This document shows, piece after piece, positions 42,131 through 52,248 of a stretch of 64,000 bases of DNA (position 1 is the stretch's first letter; every line of letters begins with the position of its first letter). Below the pieces are notes generated by a model. The model did not search any database, was not told where the DNA came from, and saw only the letters and a program-made list of their open reading frames with translations. The position numbers and the translations under genes were made by a program. The DNA is from Skermanella aerolata KACC 11604. GTDB taxonomy: Bacteria > Pseudomonadota > Alphaproteobacteria > Azospirillales > Azospirillaceae. The stretch is from NCBI RefSeq assembly GCF_000936425.1, contig NZ_AVFK01000034.1, forward strand, positions 1 through 64,000, written 5' to 3'.

Positions 42131-43306
42131 ATGGCGGCAAGACGGAAGGTTCAGGAGATGCCTGTCGCGGAAGAGAAAGGAGCTCGAACGCTCCGGTCCC
42201 GACCCGCCGGTGGCGCTTCCGGAAACTCGCCTGCCGTCCAATCACCTGCCGTCCAATCACCTTCCGTCCAATCTTCTTTCGGAATGAAAGGAGATGCTCC
42301 GGAAACGGCGAAGCCGGCGCCGAAGCCGAAGCCCAAGGCGCCCGTCCGCCGTGGCGGAACGGCACCGAAACCCGCGCAGCACCAGCTGGCCCTGCCGATG
42401 CTCGACCGTCCGCTGACCGGGGACGTCCACAACGGGCGGCCGCTGATGCTGCACTGCTACTTCGCCCACAAGACGAACAAGTCCAACCCGATAACGGAGC
42501 TGCCCACCTACGATGACGGGAAGATCCGGATCGAGGTCCGATCGACCAAGAGCGGGTGCGCCACCGTCGATGACGCCGAGATACTGCTCTACTGCATGAG
42601 CATCGCCGCCGAGAAGCTCGCCCGCGGCGAGCCGGTGAAGCAGGACTTCACCTTCACGCTGAAGGACTTCACCAGGGTCGCCGGACTGTCCCAAAGCGGT
42701 TCCGTGAGCAAGAGGCTGGGCGAGGCGCTCGAGAGGCTCAAAGAGACCAACGTCAAGACAAACGTCGAGTCGGGGCGAAAAATCTACGTCGAGGGATTCA
42801 GCTGGGTCGAGAACTACTCGTTTGACAAGGGCAAGGAGATGATGGTTAAAGGCCGGAAGCGGGCCGGCAAGATCAACAGCGTCACGGTCCGCTTCTGCGA
42901 CTTCCTGTGGCGCACGGTTGTCATCGACAAGAACTTGCTGTCCTACAACCGCGACTTCTTCGAGCTTTCGCCCCTGAAGCGCCGCCTCTATGAACTCGCC
43001 AGGCTCCACTGCGATAACAGGCCCGCGTTCCGCATCAGTCTCGAGGCGCTACGCGACCGCGTCGGCACGGTGCAGGAACTTCGCTTCTTCAAGTCCGACC
43101 TGGAAGCGATCCTGAACGAAAACAGGCAGAACCCGCTGTTGGGATACACCTTCGTGATCGATCTCGGGGACCGGCGCGGCAAGAAGGCCGTGCTGGCCAA
43201 CGTCGTCGTCGAGTTCAGGGATGCGTCATACCCGGCCACCGGGATAGAGGGCGACGTGCCCCTGATCGATGAGACTTATCTCCATGACATGAAGGCATCC
43301 CCGTAG
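42131..43306 (+). CDS. repA: plasmid replication initiator RepA (RPA family)
   Basis: 391 residues. After a basic, low-complexity N-terminus (with the tandem PAVQSPAVQSPSVQSS), the segment from about residue 95 (DVHNGRPLMLHCYFAHKTNK, IRIEVRSTKSGCATVDDAEI, LKDFTRVAGLSQSG, RLKETNVKTNV, RRLYELARLHCDNRPAFRIS) matches the alphaproteobacterial replication initiator protein A family. It contains two winged-helix-like units and should bind the iterons immediately upstream to start plasmid replication. The frame is intact. The N-terminal repeat CAATCACCTGCCGTC-like DNA is probably neutral. Confidence 0.9.
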   Translation: MAARRKVQEMPVAEEKGARTLRSRPAGGASGNSPAVQSPAVQSPSVQSSFGMKGDAPETAKPAPKPKPKAPVRRGGTAPKPAQHQLALPMLDRPLTGDVHNGRPLMLHCYFAHKTNKSNPITELPTYDDGKIRIEVRSTKSGCATVDDAEILLYCMSIAAEKLARGEPVKQDFTFTLKDFTRVAGLSQSGSVSKRLGEALERLKETNVKTNVESGRKIYVEGFSWVENYSFDKGKEMMVKGRKRAGKINSVTVRFCDFLWRTVVIDKNLLSYNRDFFELSPLKRRLYELARLHCDNRPAFRISLEALRDRVGTVQELRFFKSDLEAILNENRQNPLLGYTFVIDLGDRRGKKAVLANVVVEFRDASYPATGIEGDVPLIDETYLHDMKASP

Positions 43307-43726
43307 TGGGACGGCTTCCCGCATGCCTTTTCGGCGCCTTACGCGCTGGAAACGCCCCGCTCTCCATCGGCGCAGGCTTCACGCGGCGCCGTGGAAACGC
43401 CGATGCCGACATCGCCGTGCGCGATTTACAATCGGCATCACCGCAATCACTGGCAGGAGACCGGCCATGAGGACCTAGAAACACCGCGCCGCCTCTCGAG
43501 CTGCCAATCCGTTTGCGGCGGATTGAACAGCCCGATCGGGCGGTATGCGATAGACAGAATGTGCGCCAGGAGATAGCCAACAACCAGCTATCTCATGGTT
43601 CTAACCAAGCCAAAGGCTATCTCCTGGCGCACCGGACTGGCAAGCGGAATTTTATATTTTTCGCAACGCCGAAGCCTTGTCTGTCGCAGCTGAAATAATT
43701 CAGTAATTCAAGCGACGGAGTTCGCC
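43307..43726. other. intergenic region downstream of repA
   Basis: No gene supported. It contains the complex inverted repeat at 43561-43632 described separately. Confidence 0.4.
43561..43632 (+). promoter_or_regulatory. inverted repeat with alternative pairing, attenuator-like
   Basis: GTGCGCCAGGAGATAGCC (43561) and GGCTATCTCCTGGCGCAC (43615) are perfect 18-bp inverse arms. The loop contains a third segment AGCTATCTC (43586) that can pair with GAGATAGC of the left arm, so two mutually exclusive hairpins are possible. Located about 95 bp before the HTH gene at 43727, it could attenuate or terminate transcription, or be a small inverted-repeat mobile element. Confidence 0.55.
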
Positions 43727-44740
43727 ATGGGAGAGCCATGTGCCCCTGATCCCCACGCGTCTGCACGCTGGGGTATAGTTTCCAGTCGGATCGTCCATGA
43801 TCCGCATCTCTCGATTTGCGCCAGGATGGTCTACACATCCCTGAGCACACATCGGACCGCCGATGGACACTTCGAATGCTGCCAGGCGACGGTGGCGGCG
43901 AACCTGAAACGGTCGCGCGGCTGGGTCCATGCCGGCGCCAGCGAGCTCGAGCGCAGGGGCTTCATCAGCATCGAACGGGTCTTCATGGACGGCCTGCAGC
44001 GCCCGAGTCGCTACCGCCTGCTCGATGGGATGGGCCGATCCCACTCGGTGAGCGATGCCGATTCGCCGGTCCATCCGGTGGGTCAAACCCCTGCGGACGA
44101 TGGAAAAGTCCCCGGCGCCACCGACGAGGATGATCGACGTATCGAAGAGGATGGCCGGTGTCAGCCCGCTGCGGCCAGCCGTCAGCCCGCTGCAGCCCGC
44201 TGTCAGCCCGCTGACACGAGTCAGGAATCACAGATTCAGGATTCTCTCTCTCAAGGTCGTGCGGGAGAGGCTCATTATCCGGGGACCGAGAGATCCAGGG
44301 AAACCGAAGCCGATCCGGTGATACCGCCGGACTGGCGGCCAAACCCCGACGACGTCGCCTGGGCCCTGGAATTGAACCACCGCCTCGACATCGAGGCGTT
44401 CACGGCGCGGTTCGTGCTCGCCTGCCGGGCTGGGAATTACCGCTACGCGGACTTCCGAGCCGCCTGGCGCCTGTGGCTCATCGACCCCAGGAAACCGCTT
44501 CCGCTGATCAACCAGACGTCCCGCTCCGGAGATACCGCCCATGCCGACTTCATTCGCGTCACCGGAGTGTCCGGCGCCGGCAACCGCGACAAGGAACGCG
44601 TTCGTCCCCGGGAAAACAGGACCTTCGAAAGGCGGGGACGTGTCGGCCTGGCTGCCGACAACGCCACTCGGGCGCGTGACTGTCTGGGCCGAATCATGGC
44701 ACGCCGACCCGCTGGTGCACCTGCCGGATATCCCGGCTGA
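43727..44740 (+). CDS. HTH_36/DnaT-like replication-associated protein
   Basis: Residues 1-110 (ARWGIVSSRIVHDPHLSICA, RMVYTSLSTHRTADGHFECC, LKRSRGWVHAGASELERRGF) form a winged helix of the HTH_36 type common in plasmid and phage replication genes. A repetitive linker (QPAAASRQPAAARCQPAD) follows. Residues about 205-260 (IPPDWRPNPDDVAWALELNH, ACRAGNYRYADFRAAWRLWL) resemble the DnaT ssDNA-binding/helicase-loading domain. The last about 65 residues overlap the next frame and may not be native. It probably works with RepA in replication; inference. Confidence 0.65.
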   Translation: MGEPCAPDPHASARWGIVSSRIVHDPHLSICARMVYTSLSTHRTADGHFECCQATVAANLKRSRGWVHAGASELERRGFISIERVFMDGLQRPSRYRLLDGMGRSHSVSDADSPVHPVGQTPADDGKVPGATDEDDRRIEEDGRCQPAAASRQPAAARCQPADTSQESQIQDSLSQGRAGEAHYPGTERSRETEADPVIPPDWRPNPDDVAWALELNHRLDIEAFTARFVLACRAGNYRYADFRAAWRLWLIDPRKPLPLINQTSRSGDTAHADFIRVTGVSGAGNRDKERVRPRENRTFERRGRVGLAADNATRARDCLGRIMARRPAGAPAGYPG

Positions 44741-45150
44741 GGTCGAGGCGGCCCTGCCGGCGGCGCTCGAGCGGGCCAGGCTGGACCTGGAGCCGGGTGA
44801 TCCGGCCGAGGTGCTGTCGGCGCTCGAATGCCTGGCCAGCCGGCGCGGTTTCGCGCTGCCCGAGCCGATGGCGCTCGACCTCGACGTCGCCGCCCTGTCG
44901 GCCTGGCCGCGGGACATCTTCCATCAGGCTTTCCGGGCGATATGGGACGGCTTCGCCTACCGGCGGCTGCCCGAGGTGGCCGACTTCAGGAAACACGTCG
45001 AGGCCGATCTCGCCGAGCGACGCGATCGCCTGGAGCGGATACGGTCGATGGCGCTGAAACTGGAAACACTTCGTCTGCGCGAGAAGTGGGACTGCGACTC
45101 TAGAGAGCGCCACGCCGCCATGAGGGAAAGACGACGGACCGGAACCGATA
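44541..45150 (+). CDS. replication-linked hypothetical protein, 3' end unclear
   Basis: This frame is coding-like from about 44620 (GDVSAWLPTTPLGRVTVWAE, HADPLVHLPDIPAEVEAALP) to about 45130 (FRAIWDGFAYRRLPEVADFR, LKLETLRLREKWDC). It overlaps the end of the HTH/DnaT-like gene by 200 bases, either as a real overlap or because of a frameshift joining the two. No stop occurs: the frame stays open to 49433 antisense to the RTX genes, so the natural terminus is lost or not recognisable. A GC-rich hairpin at about 45168-45192 probably marks the end of transcription. Confidence 0.5.
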
Positions 45151-45221
45151 TGCCTTCGGATGCGGGGAGAGGGGGCGGCCTCGCGGCCGCCTCCTGCCGG
45201 ACTCGGTCCGCGGGGTCCTTC

Positions 45222-47393
45222 TCAGATGAAGTGGATCCCGTCGTCGGTCAGGCCGGCCAGCTTGACCATGTGCTCGTTCGACTCCGAGAAGCCGACCACG
45301 ATGTCGCTGCGGGACATGCCGCCCTTCAACCCGCCTTCGCGGTCGAGGACGTTGCGGTAGAGCTGGCGGACGAAGGAGACGTCGTCGAGCGCGCCGTACT
45401 TCCCCTGGAACTCGGCAGATCCCGTGAAGCCGTCGGCCGTTGTCTTGAGGGTCATGCCGCCCTTGATGGCGCCCAGCCAGCCCTTGATCCCGGGAGCGTC
45501 GCCCTGGCGGTCGAGGGTCGTGTCGTACATGCGGGCGACCTGGGCCGCGCGTTCGTCTCCGATCCAGAGCCCTTTCTGGACATTGGCCGCCGTCTTGGCG
45601 ATGTTCTCGGCCGATTCGGAGAAGCCGAGGACGACCTGCGATCTGGAAACGCCGCTGTTGAGGCCGCCGACCCAGGCGTTGAGGCCACCGGCGTCGGCCT
45701 CGCGGTCGAGCACGTTGTTGTAGAGCAGCTTGACGAAGCCGGTGTTGTCGAGGGAGCCGTATTTCGCCTGGAACTCGGCCGAACCGGTAAAGCCGTCGGT
45801 CGCCTGGGCCAGCGTCAGGGCCTTGTTCTCGACGGCGTTGGTCCACGAGCGCAGCCCGCCGAGGTCGGGTGCGCGGCCCAGCGTGGCGCCGTAGAGCCGG
45901 AAGACCTGCGCCGCGGTGTCGGCGGTGTCGGTGACGAGGGTGCCGTCGGCGAAGACGAACTTCTCGACATTGCCCGTGGCCTGGCCGCCGACGGTGACGT
46001 TGTTGCCGCCGAACGAGAACGCGGAATACTCGTGACGCAGGCCGAAGCCCGTCGCGGTGTCGCGGCCTGTGCCGCCATCGAACCAGTCGGCGCCGCCGTT
46101 GTAGACGACCGTGTCGTCGCCCTGGCCGCCGAAGAAATGGTTGTTCCCGCCGGTGCCGATGAAGACGTCATTCCCGCCCGTTCCGGCGGCACCCTCGACC
46201 GAGACAAGCGTGTCGCGGCCGCCCCAGGCCGATACCACGTATCCGGACGAGAGATCGACGGTCACGGCGTCGGGGCTGTCGCCGAACATCGCGATGTCGA
46301 ATCCGTTTCCGCCGTCCAGCGTGTCGTCGCCCTGGCCGCCGATCAGGTAGTCGTCGCCGTCCAGCCCGTGGAGACGGTCCGCGCCGGCGTTGCCGGTCAG
46401 GGTGTTGCAAACGGCGTTGCCGGTGATGGTGTCGTTGCCGGAGCCGCCGACGGCGTTCTCGATGATCGTGCCGTAGGCGATCGAGACGTTGTCCAGGGCC
46501 TGGCTGTACTGGTATCCGTCCACGGCCCAGGCGCCGTTCTTGAAGGGTGTCGAGATCGTGCTGAAGGAGCCGGGGTTCAGGTTGATGGTCACCGCGTTGG
46601 CGTGGCGCGAGGCGTCGAAGGTGTCGGATCCGGCGGCGTCCCAGAAGCTCCTGAACTGGACGCTGAAAGAATCGAAGACATAGGTGTCGTTGCCGGTGGC
46701 GGCGGCCGTGTTGGCGCCGTAGAGATGCTGGACTGCCTTAATGTCGTACAGCATCGGCGTCGAGGCGGTCATGGAACCCTCGCGGTCGTCGTCGGGGTCG
46801 GTCCCGATATAGCTGGGCTCGCGCGTGTAGCTCATCACCGTGTACTGGTCGCTGTCCTAGTCCTTCGGCAGCGTCACGCCGGTGTCGAAGGGGTGGCTCA
46901 TGCCGAGCGCGTGGCCGATCTCGTGCATCACGGCCTGGAAGTAGTAGTTTCCGGGCGACAGCGCCTTGATATTGTAGAAGATGTTGTTCGACAGCCAGAC
47001 GTTGCCGGAACGTTCGAACGTCGTGCTGGGTGTCGTGGCCCGGCCGGCGATGCCGAGGCGGTCGATCTCGGAGCTGGTCCCGAAGCGGAGCACGCCAGAG
47101 GTCGAGCCGGTGTCGGCGACCTCGACGAAGGTGAGGTTCGCGACTTTCGTCCACTCGGCCAGCGATGCCCGGATCGCCGTCTTGAGGACCTCGTTGGGAG
47201 CGCCCGTGTTCGAGAACGGATCAGCGGTGCCGTAGGTCGCCTGCGTGCCGTAGGTCGAGGCGGCGTTGTGGAACGAGTAGGTCAACGTGGCTCCGGTGCC
47301 GCGCGCTCCGCCCCATTTGGTGTCGTAGGTCAGGGCGTCGAGCACGGTGTCGCCCGTGAGGGCGTAGTTCGTGGTGGTCTGGTACGTGGCCAT
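45222..47393 (-). pseudogene. serralysin-like RTX metalloprotease with in-frame TAG
   Basis: One frame of 724 codons from the ATG at 47393 (GGAG upstream). The zinc site HEIGHALGMSHP is at about 165-176. TAG is codon 179, and the Met-turn YTVMSYTREPSY follows immediately in frame. Then come RTX nonapeptide repeats (GGSGNDTI, GNAGADRLHG, GGQGDDTLDGG) and two DUF4214 repeats (LYGATLGRAPDLGGL, LYNNVLDREADAGGLNAWVG), ending GLTDDGIHFI. Enzymes of this type are secreted by type I systems and digest extracellular protein. The TAG separates the zinc ligands from the Met-turn, so without read-through the product is inactive. A short deletion in the last DUF4214 copy is evident against the paralogue. 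Confidence 0.8.
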
Positions 47394-47600
47394 CGTTCGG
47401 CTCCAGTAGGGGGTCTCTCAAGGGCCCCGGATATCGGATCGGGTCTGAAGGGTGTTGTTCGCGGGGCCGGAGGGGGAAAATCCGGTTTTCCGCCATATGT
47501 CCGGATAAGGCGAAAACACCAAGCGGGGCGGGAGGTCTGCGATAAATCGGAAAATGGAAGGACATTCCGGAGAAGCGCTCCCCGCCCCGGCCGGGCCGCC

Positions 47601-48560
47601 TCAGGTGTAGAGATGGACGCCGTCGTCGGTCAGCCCGGCCAGCTCGACGATGTGCTCGTTGGATTCGGAAAAACCGACGACGATGGCGCTCCTGGTCAAT
47701 CCGCCCTTCAGGCCGCCGACCCAGGCCTTGACGCCCGATTCCTCTCCGTCGCGGTCAAGCACGTTGCGGTAGAGCTGGCGGACGAAGGACGTGTTGTCCA
47801 GCGACCCGTATTTCCCCTGGAATTCCGCCGAACCGGTGAAGCCGTCGGCCATGGCCTTGAGGGTCGTGCCGGACCTGAGCGCGCCGATCCATCCCTTAAT
47901 ACCTGGCGCGTCGCCCATGCGGTCGAGCGTCGTGTCGTATATGCGGGCCACCTTCATCGCGAGATCGTCGCTGATCCACAGGCCCTTCAAAATGTCCGGA
48001 GCCGTCCTGGCGACATTTTCGGCGCTCTCGGAGAAGCCGAGGACGACCTGCGACCGCGTCATTCCGCCGTTGAGGCCGCCGGTCCAGGCCGCCAGCCCGC
48101 CGGCGTCGGCCTCGCGGCCCAGCACGTTGCCGTAGAGGAGCTTGACGAAGCCGGCCTTGTCGAGGGAGCCGTACTTCGCCTGGAATTCGGCGGATCCGGT
48201 GAGGCCATCGACGGTCTGGCCGAGCGTCATCGCCTTGCTCTCCACGGCGCCAGTCCAGGCGCGCAGGCCACCCAGATCGGGAGCGCGGCCCAGCGTGGCG
48301 CCGTAGAGCCGGTGGATCTGGGCGGCGGCGTCCGCGGTGTCGGTGACGAGCGTGCCATCGGCGAAGACGAACCTCTCGACGCCCGAGGTGGATTGTCCGC
48401 CGACCGCGCCGTTGCCGCCGCCGTAGACGACCGTGTCGTCGCCGTCGCCGTCGCCGTCGAAGAACTGATTGTAATTGCCGGTGCCGATGAAGAGATCGTG
48501 TCCGGATCCGCTGCCGGCGCCCTCAATCGAGACCAGGGTGTCGTGCCCGACAGCGCCGAT
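47601..48560 (-). pseudogene. truncated paralogue of the RTX/DUF4214 C-terminus
   Basis: From about 48560 down, the frame reads GHDTLVSIEGAGSGSGHDLF, then SGVERFVFADGTLVTDTADA and DUF4214 repeats (GATLGRAPDLGGLRAWTGAV; NVLGREADAGGLAAWTGGLN; NVLDRDGEESGVKAWVGGLK) to GLTDDGVHLYT. It is closely related to the serralysin-like gene's C-terminal 300 residues, but the protease domain and most RTX repeats are missing. The upstream part of the open frame belongs to a different, decayed gene, so this is a fusion remnant. Confidence 0.75.
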
Positions 48561-49672
48561 GTCGCCAACACCGGCCGGCGATACAGCAAATCGATGAGTG
48601 CTGCCGGGTCGGTCCGCTCGCGCTCGCCGGCCGCCGCCGCCTCGGCCATGGTTCCGTTGAGGGCAACCTCGTCCAGGTGCCGGAGCGACGACGACAGGCC
48701 GCCGAGGCAGGCCTCGGGGAACAGCCAGTCCCAGGTGCCCGCATCGGCGAAGGCGGTCTCGATCCCGGACCACAGGGATGCCAAGCCGGACAGAAGGAAG
48801 GGCAGGGGTGTCGTGCCGGTGGCATTGGCAACCAGAACAGCCGCCAGGCAGAGCGACAGAGCGAAGCCGTTGGGCGGAAAGATTTTCGACAGGAGCAGTC
48901 CGCGCAGACGGCGCCCCGCCCCCCAGCAATCCCGGCTCGTCCGGACCGATCAGGTCGAGGACGCACTCGGCCTCGGCGAAAGACCAGCCCGGCGGCTCCC
49001 AGTCCTCGATGGTCTCGCCGGCCAGGCTGTCCGGATCGACCGGCACGTAGCGGACCAGCTGATAGAGGTCGAGGTGGTTGGGCTCGGCCGGGAGACGGAA
49101 AGCCCGATCCGGAAAGCCCGGTCCAGGGCCCGCCAGAGGGCCATGGCGTGCCAGTCGGACTGGCGGTCGTCCGGCCTGCGGCCGTGCGTCCAGGCGAGGT
49201 CGGGATCGGCCAGCCGGGCGACCCGCTCGGGATCGCAGGCGCGGCCCATCAGCCGGAGCGCCCCCAACGTCTCCCGGCGCAGCCGCCAGGCGCGCCAGCG
49301 CGACGCCACCCGCTGCTGGCGTTCGTCCCTGATCCCGGCCAGGGCGTCGAGCCGCCGGAGGAGCCGCTCGGCCCAGGAGAGGGTCTGCTGGGTGGTGTTG
49401 GCGGTTCCGGGCTCCGGAGCCGGGAGTGTCTAGGCGGCCGGCGGCGTCCTGAACTCGATGATGCCCAGGCGGGGCGCCCTGACGACGGCGCCGCCGGCTG
49501 GACCGGCGATGACGTCGCCGGATGGACCGTTCAGCGGCGCCAGCGCCGGCGCTTCGCCCGGCTACTCCAGGGGTTCCGGGCTTCGCTCCAGGAACAGCCG
49601 CGTCTCCGCCTCGAGGCCCGTGGTGAAGCCGTCAAGATCCTCGATGAGCCGCTTGGTGTCCCTCTTCGTCAT
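48560..49672 (-). pseudogene. decayed gene with two in-frame TAGs and two frameshifts
   Basis: From the ATG at 49672 (MTKRDTKRLIEDLDGFTTGL) the frame meets TAG at 49562 and 49431. There is no start codon between them, yet coding-like sequence continues (APALAPLNGPSGDVIAGPAG, RAPRLGIIEFRTPPAA, LSWAERLLRRLDALAGIRDE). It then shifts frame near 49080 (DLYQLVRYVPVDPDSLAGET) and near 48910 (LLLSKIFPPNGFALSLCLAA, a membrane helix), ending where the RTX remnant begins. The original product was probably a membrane protein of about 380 residues. Unknown function. Confidence 0.5.
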
Positions 49673-49699
49673 TGCCGGGGACGATATCACCGATACCCG

Positions 49700-50530
49700 G
49701 CAAAGTCTCGCCAAACCCGCGGCGGACGGTTGAGACCATCGAAGTAAACCGGGTCGTAACACGAAAATTACACTCGGTTGTAGGGTATTGCATGGAAACA
49801 TCGGCGGGCAGCGCGGCGGTCATGCCGAGTTCCGCTCGGCAGGCTAACCGAGGGGCAAATTCGATGCCGGGCGGCTACGCGGCCATCGCGTCGCCGGCTG
49901 TCCCAGGGACGGCACGGGGCCGGTTCGATGCGTGACGCTCCGACAGACGCTCCAGCCGGCCGACCAAGGCGGTGTAGGGTCCGAGGCGGCGCTGGCGGTG
50001 AGGCTCAGGCAGGGAAGATGCCGAGGCTTCCACGGAAAGGCGCAGGGTGCGGGCCATCGTCGAGCATGGCGCCAAGTCGGTGCAGCACGGCCGACCTGTC
50101 ATCCGCGATGTCGGCCGCCGCCGCCTGGACGGCTGAGGCCGTCGAGGCGCATGACCGCGTAGCAGGGTGCCGCACCCACGAGGAACGCCTCGAGATCGGC
50201 CAGGCTGATCTCGACGACGACGTCGGCCGGACCCGATCTGGCGGCAAATGTCAGGCTGCCGAGCACGAAGGGGTCGGCGGCACCTGTATTCGCCCCGCCC
50301 GTAAGATCAACCGAAAGGGATTAGGGGCCGTTCGTCCACATGGCGATTGTCCGATGGATGAGGTGACGCTGGTCTATCATCCGGCAGATACGCAATAGTC
50401 CTGAAACCGTCAATGCCGGTAGCGGCGATTATTTGTATTTATCTTTGGCCTGGTCGAATTTTGCCGACAAGGCCAGGTCCAGGACGGAACGACCTGCGAT
50501 GAATCGAAAAAACCTATCGGTCCGGAGCAG
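49700..50530. other. degraded or non-coding stretch
   Basis: On the minus strand around 50290-50150 a coding-like fragment (DPFVLGSLTFAARSGPADVV, VEISLADLEAFLVGAAPCYA) changes frame near 50150 and has no clear start, so it is probably another decayed gene. No intact gene is supported. Confidence 0.35.
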
Positions 50531-50808
50531 CGTTACATGGAGCGTTACATGGACCGTTACATGCCCAACAGACCCCTAAGCCCTTATTATATATACATAT
50601 TCATGAAGTAGATGTATAGTATGTAACGATCCTAACGCTATCCCTTAGGAGTCGTGTATAAAAAATATGAATTTATGGGTCTCCCTTATGGCCGTCTGAA
50701 TCCGGCTTCTCATATTTTTTATTTTCTATAGGTTTTTGGGTGCGTTAGGTGCGTTAGGTGCGTTAGGTGCGTTAGGACCCCGGAGAACCAAGGGGTCCGA
50801 TGTTAGGT
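50531..50808 (+). repeat. non-coding GTTACAT/GTTAGG element, copy B
   Basis: Three CGTTACAT (50531, 50543, 50555), the shared CCCTTATTATA AT-rich tract, inverse ATGTAACG (50621) and CCTAACGC (50631), a second AT-rich stretch at 50710-50735, then four tandem GCGTTAGGT units (50742-50776) and GTTAGGT at 50802. Organisation is the same as copy A at 1291-1605 but with a cleaner tandem array, suggesting it is the better preserved copy. It lies upstream of the small membrane-protein gene at 50916. Confidence 0.75.
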
Positions 50809-50915
50809 CAGGCGCTGGGACGGCGCCCGGGGGATAGGTGGCGATAGGCCTTAATCGGCGCTCCCGATCGGATCATCCTGGGTGCGGGACCAACCGGGTG
50901 AGGGAAAGGACCGGA

Positions 50916-51218
50916 ATGACGGATCAGCAATATGTCGAGTTCATGAAGCGCCACGCCATTCCGCTGGCGGTGGTGCTGGGCGTGCTCGAAAATGTCGGCA
51001 TCTTATCGACATTCCTCTTTGTCCCCATAGTCCTGGGCAACGAGCCGCTGGTGGCGGCGCTCCTAACCGGTTCGTTCGGTCCGCTGGTCGTCTTCTTCGG
51101 CTGGTACGTCTATCATTCCGAGCGGATCTGGTGGCGCTACCAAGCCTGGCTCCGGCGGCGGCACGAGCGGCGGATCGCCGACTGCGGCTGGGAAGAGGGC
51201 GGCGACACGAGGATCTGA
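50916..51218 (+). CDS. small two-helix membrane protein, 100 aa
   Basis: The ATG at 50916 follows GGAAAGGACC. After a short N-terminus (MTDQQYVEFMKRHAI) there are two hydrophobic helices (PLAVVLGVLENVGILSTFLF and LVAALLTGSFGPLVVFFGWY), then a basic Trp/Arg-rich tail (RIWWRYQAWLRRRHERRI). Unrecognised. First intact gene after repeat element B. Confidence 0.6.
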   Translation: MTDQQYVEFMKRHAIPLAVVLGVLENVGILSTFLFVPIVLGNEPLVAALLTGSFGPLVVFFGWYVYHSERIWWRYQAWLRRRHERRIADCGWEEGGDTRI

Positions 51219-51243
51219 CCGGCCGGGTTCCTGAATCCCCGTA

Positions 51244-51523
51244 TCAGTCGCCGGACCGGACCAGCCGCAGGGCAGGGCGCGAGCGCCTGAGATGGCCGAA
51301 ATCGCCGAAGTTCTCCTGGCCGGCCTCGACGTGCCGGGGAATGCGCCCGTCGTCGATGGCTTCCAAGGCCGCCGCCGGTCTCGTCGCTGATCCAGATGAT
51401 GCAGCCGCCGGTGCCGGGACGCTCCCAAACCGGAAAGCGGCCGGCCTGGCAGGTTATGCGGAATCCCGGGTAGCGCAGGATCCGGTCGGGAGTCTCTTAA
51501 TCGTCAAGGTTGGTGCCGGCCAT
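51244..51523 (-). pseudogene. small hypothetical gene, broken
   Basis: The ATG at 51523 opens MAGTNLDD, then an in-frame TAA. The same frame continues ETPDRILRYPGFRITCQAGR, FPVWERPGTGGCIIWISDET, then switches frame near 51375 to ALEAIDDGRIPRHVEAGQEN and a TGA at 51244. The whole would be about 90 residues. Two lesions make expression unlikely. Confidence 0.4.
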
Positions 51524-51832
51524 GACAGTTCCCTCGTGTATCGCCCGAGAAGAGTGGCTTGGCAAAACCGAAAAGGAAACGCGGCCTGGATTGATACCAT
51601 GATTTCAATGGCTTGGTCGGATGGACAGGCGACTGGTACCGGCTTGCATCTTCCCATTCGGGCGCGACTCGGATCCGGTATACTTTAGGCTGATTCGATC
51701 GGGGTCCTGGGCCTTTCCTGGAAAACGGAAAGCATTTTTTCTTGCCTTATTTCAAAAATCCTTGAAAATGTCGAAAAGCTTGAGCATCTGGGGTGTAGGG
51801 TGGCGTTTCAACCAGTCGGGCAGGGTGACATC

Positions 51833-51997
51833 ATGGGGTCGATCAATTGGGAAATGACGAACACGCGTCCCGCTTCGAGCGCCGAGCGGTCGCAGGACCG
51901 CAATGCGGCTCTAAGGTTCGACGTCAAAGAATGGCGCCACGACATGAATTTCATGACCCAGGGCGCGTTCGAGCGCAAGCACGCATCGCTCCGCTGA
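51833..51997 (+). CDS. doubtful short ORF, 54 aa
   Basis: MGSINWEMTNTRPASSAERS continues to FERKHASLR. There is no strong ribosome binding site and no homologue known to me; it ends against a convergent gene. Listed because the composition is coding-like. Confidence 0.25.
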   Translation: MGSINWEMTNTRPASSAERSQDRNAALRFDVKEWRHDMNFMTQGAFERKHASLR

Positions 51998-52003
51998 TGC
52001 CGG

Positions 52004-52207
52004 TCACGGCTTCGGCGTATCGCAGCGGCCCCGGGGCGGAGCCGGCCTGATCCTCGGCAGGATCGGCGATGGGCTGTAGCCCAGAAGCTCGACGATCTCC
52101 GCTTCCGTGTGGCCGCGCTTCCGCATCCTGCTCGCGACAGCGCGGTCGTCGATCGGCTCTTCCACCGGCCCGATCAGGGCGTCGCGCTCCTCGATATACG
52201 AGAGCAT
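52004..52207 (-). CDS. small HTH-like protein, 67 aa
   Basis: MLSYIEERDALIGPVEEPID then VASRMRKRGHTEAEIVELLG, the latter a likely helix-turn-helix. The ATG at 52207 overlaps a GAGGAA ribosome binding site; a few upstream codons in frame (YIDLAEE) are blocked by a TGA. It lies 41 bases after the Uma2-like gene in the same direction and may be its partner. Confidence 0.45.
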   Translation of the reverse strand: MLSYIEERDALIGPVEEPIDDRAVASRMRKRGHTEAEIVELLGYSPSPILPRIRPAPPRGRCDTPKP

Positions 52208-52248
52208 TTCCTCGGCAAGATCGATGTATCACGTCGGCGTTTTCCGCA

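Noticed and set aside
50742-50776. GCGTTAGGT tandem array as a telomere-like repeat
   Set aside because: Only four units, internal to the window and part of a larger two-copy element with inverted motifs; nothing suggests a linear end.
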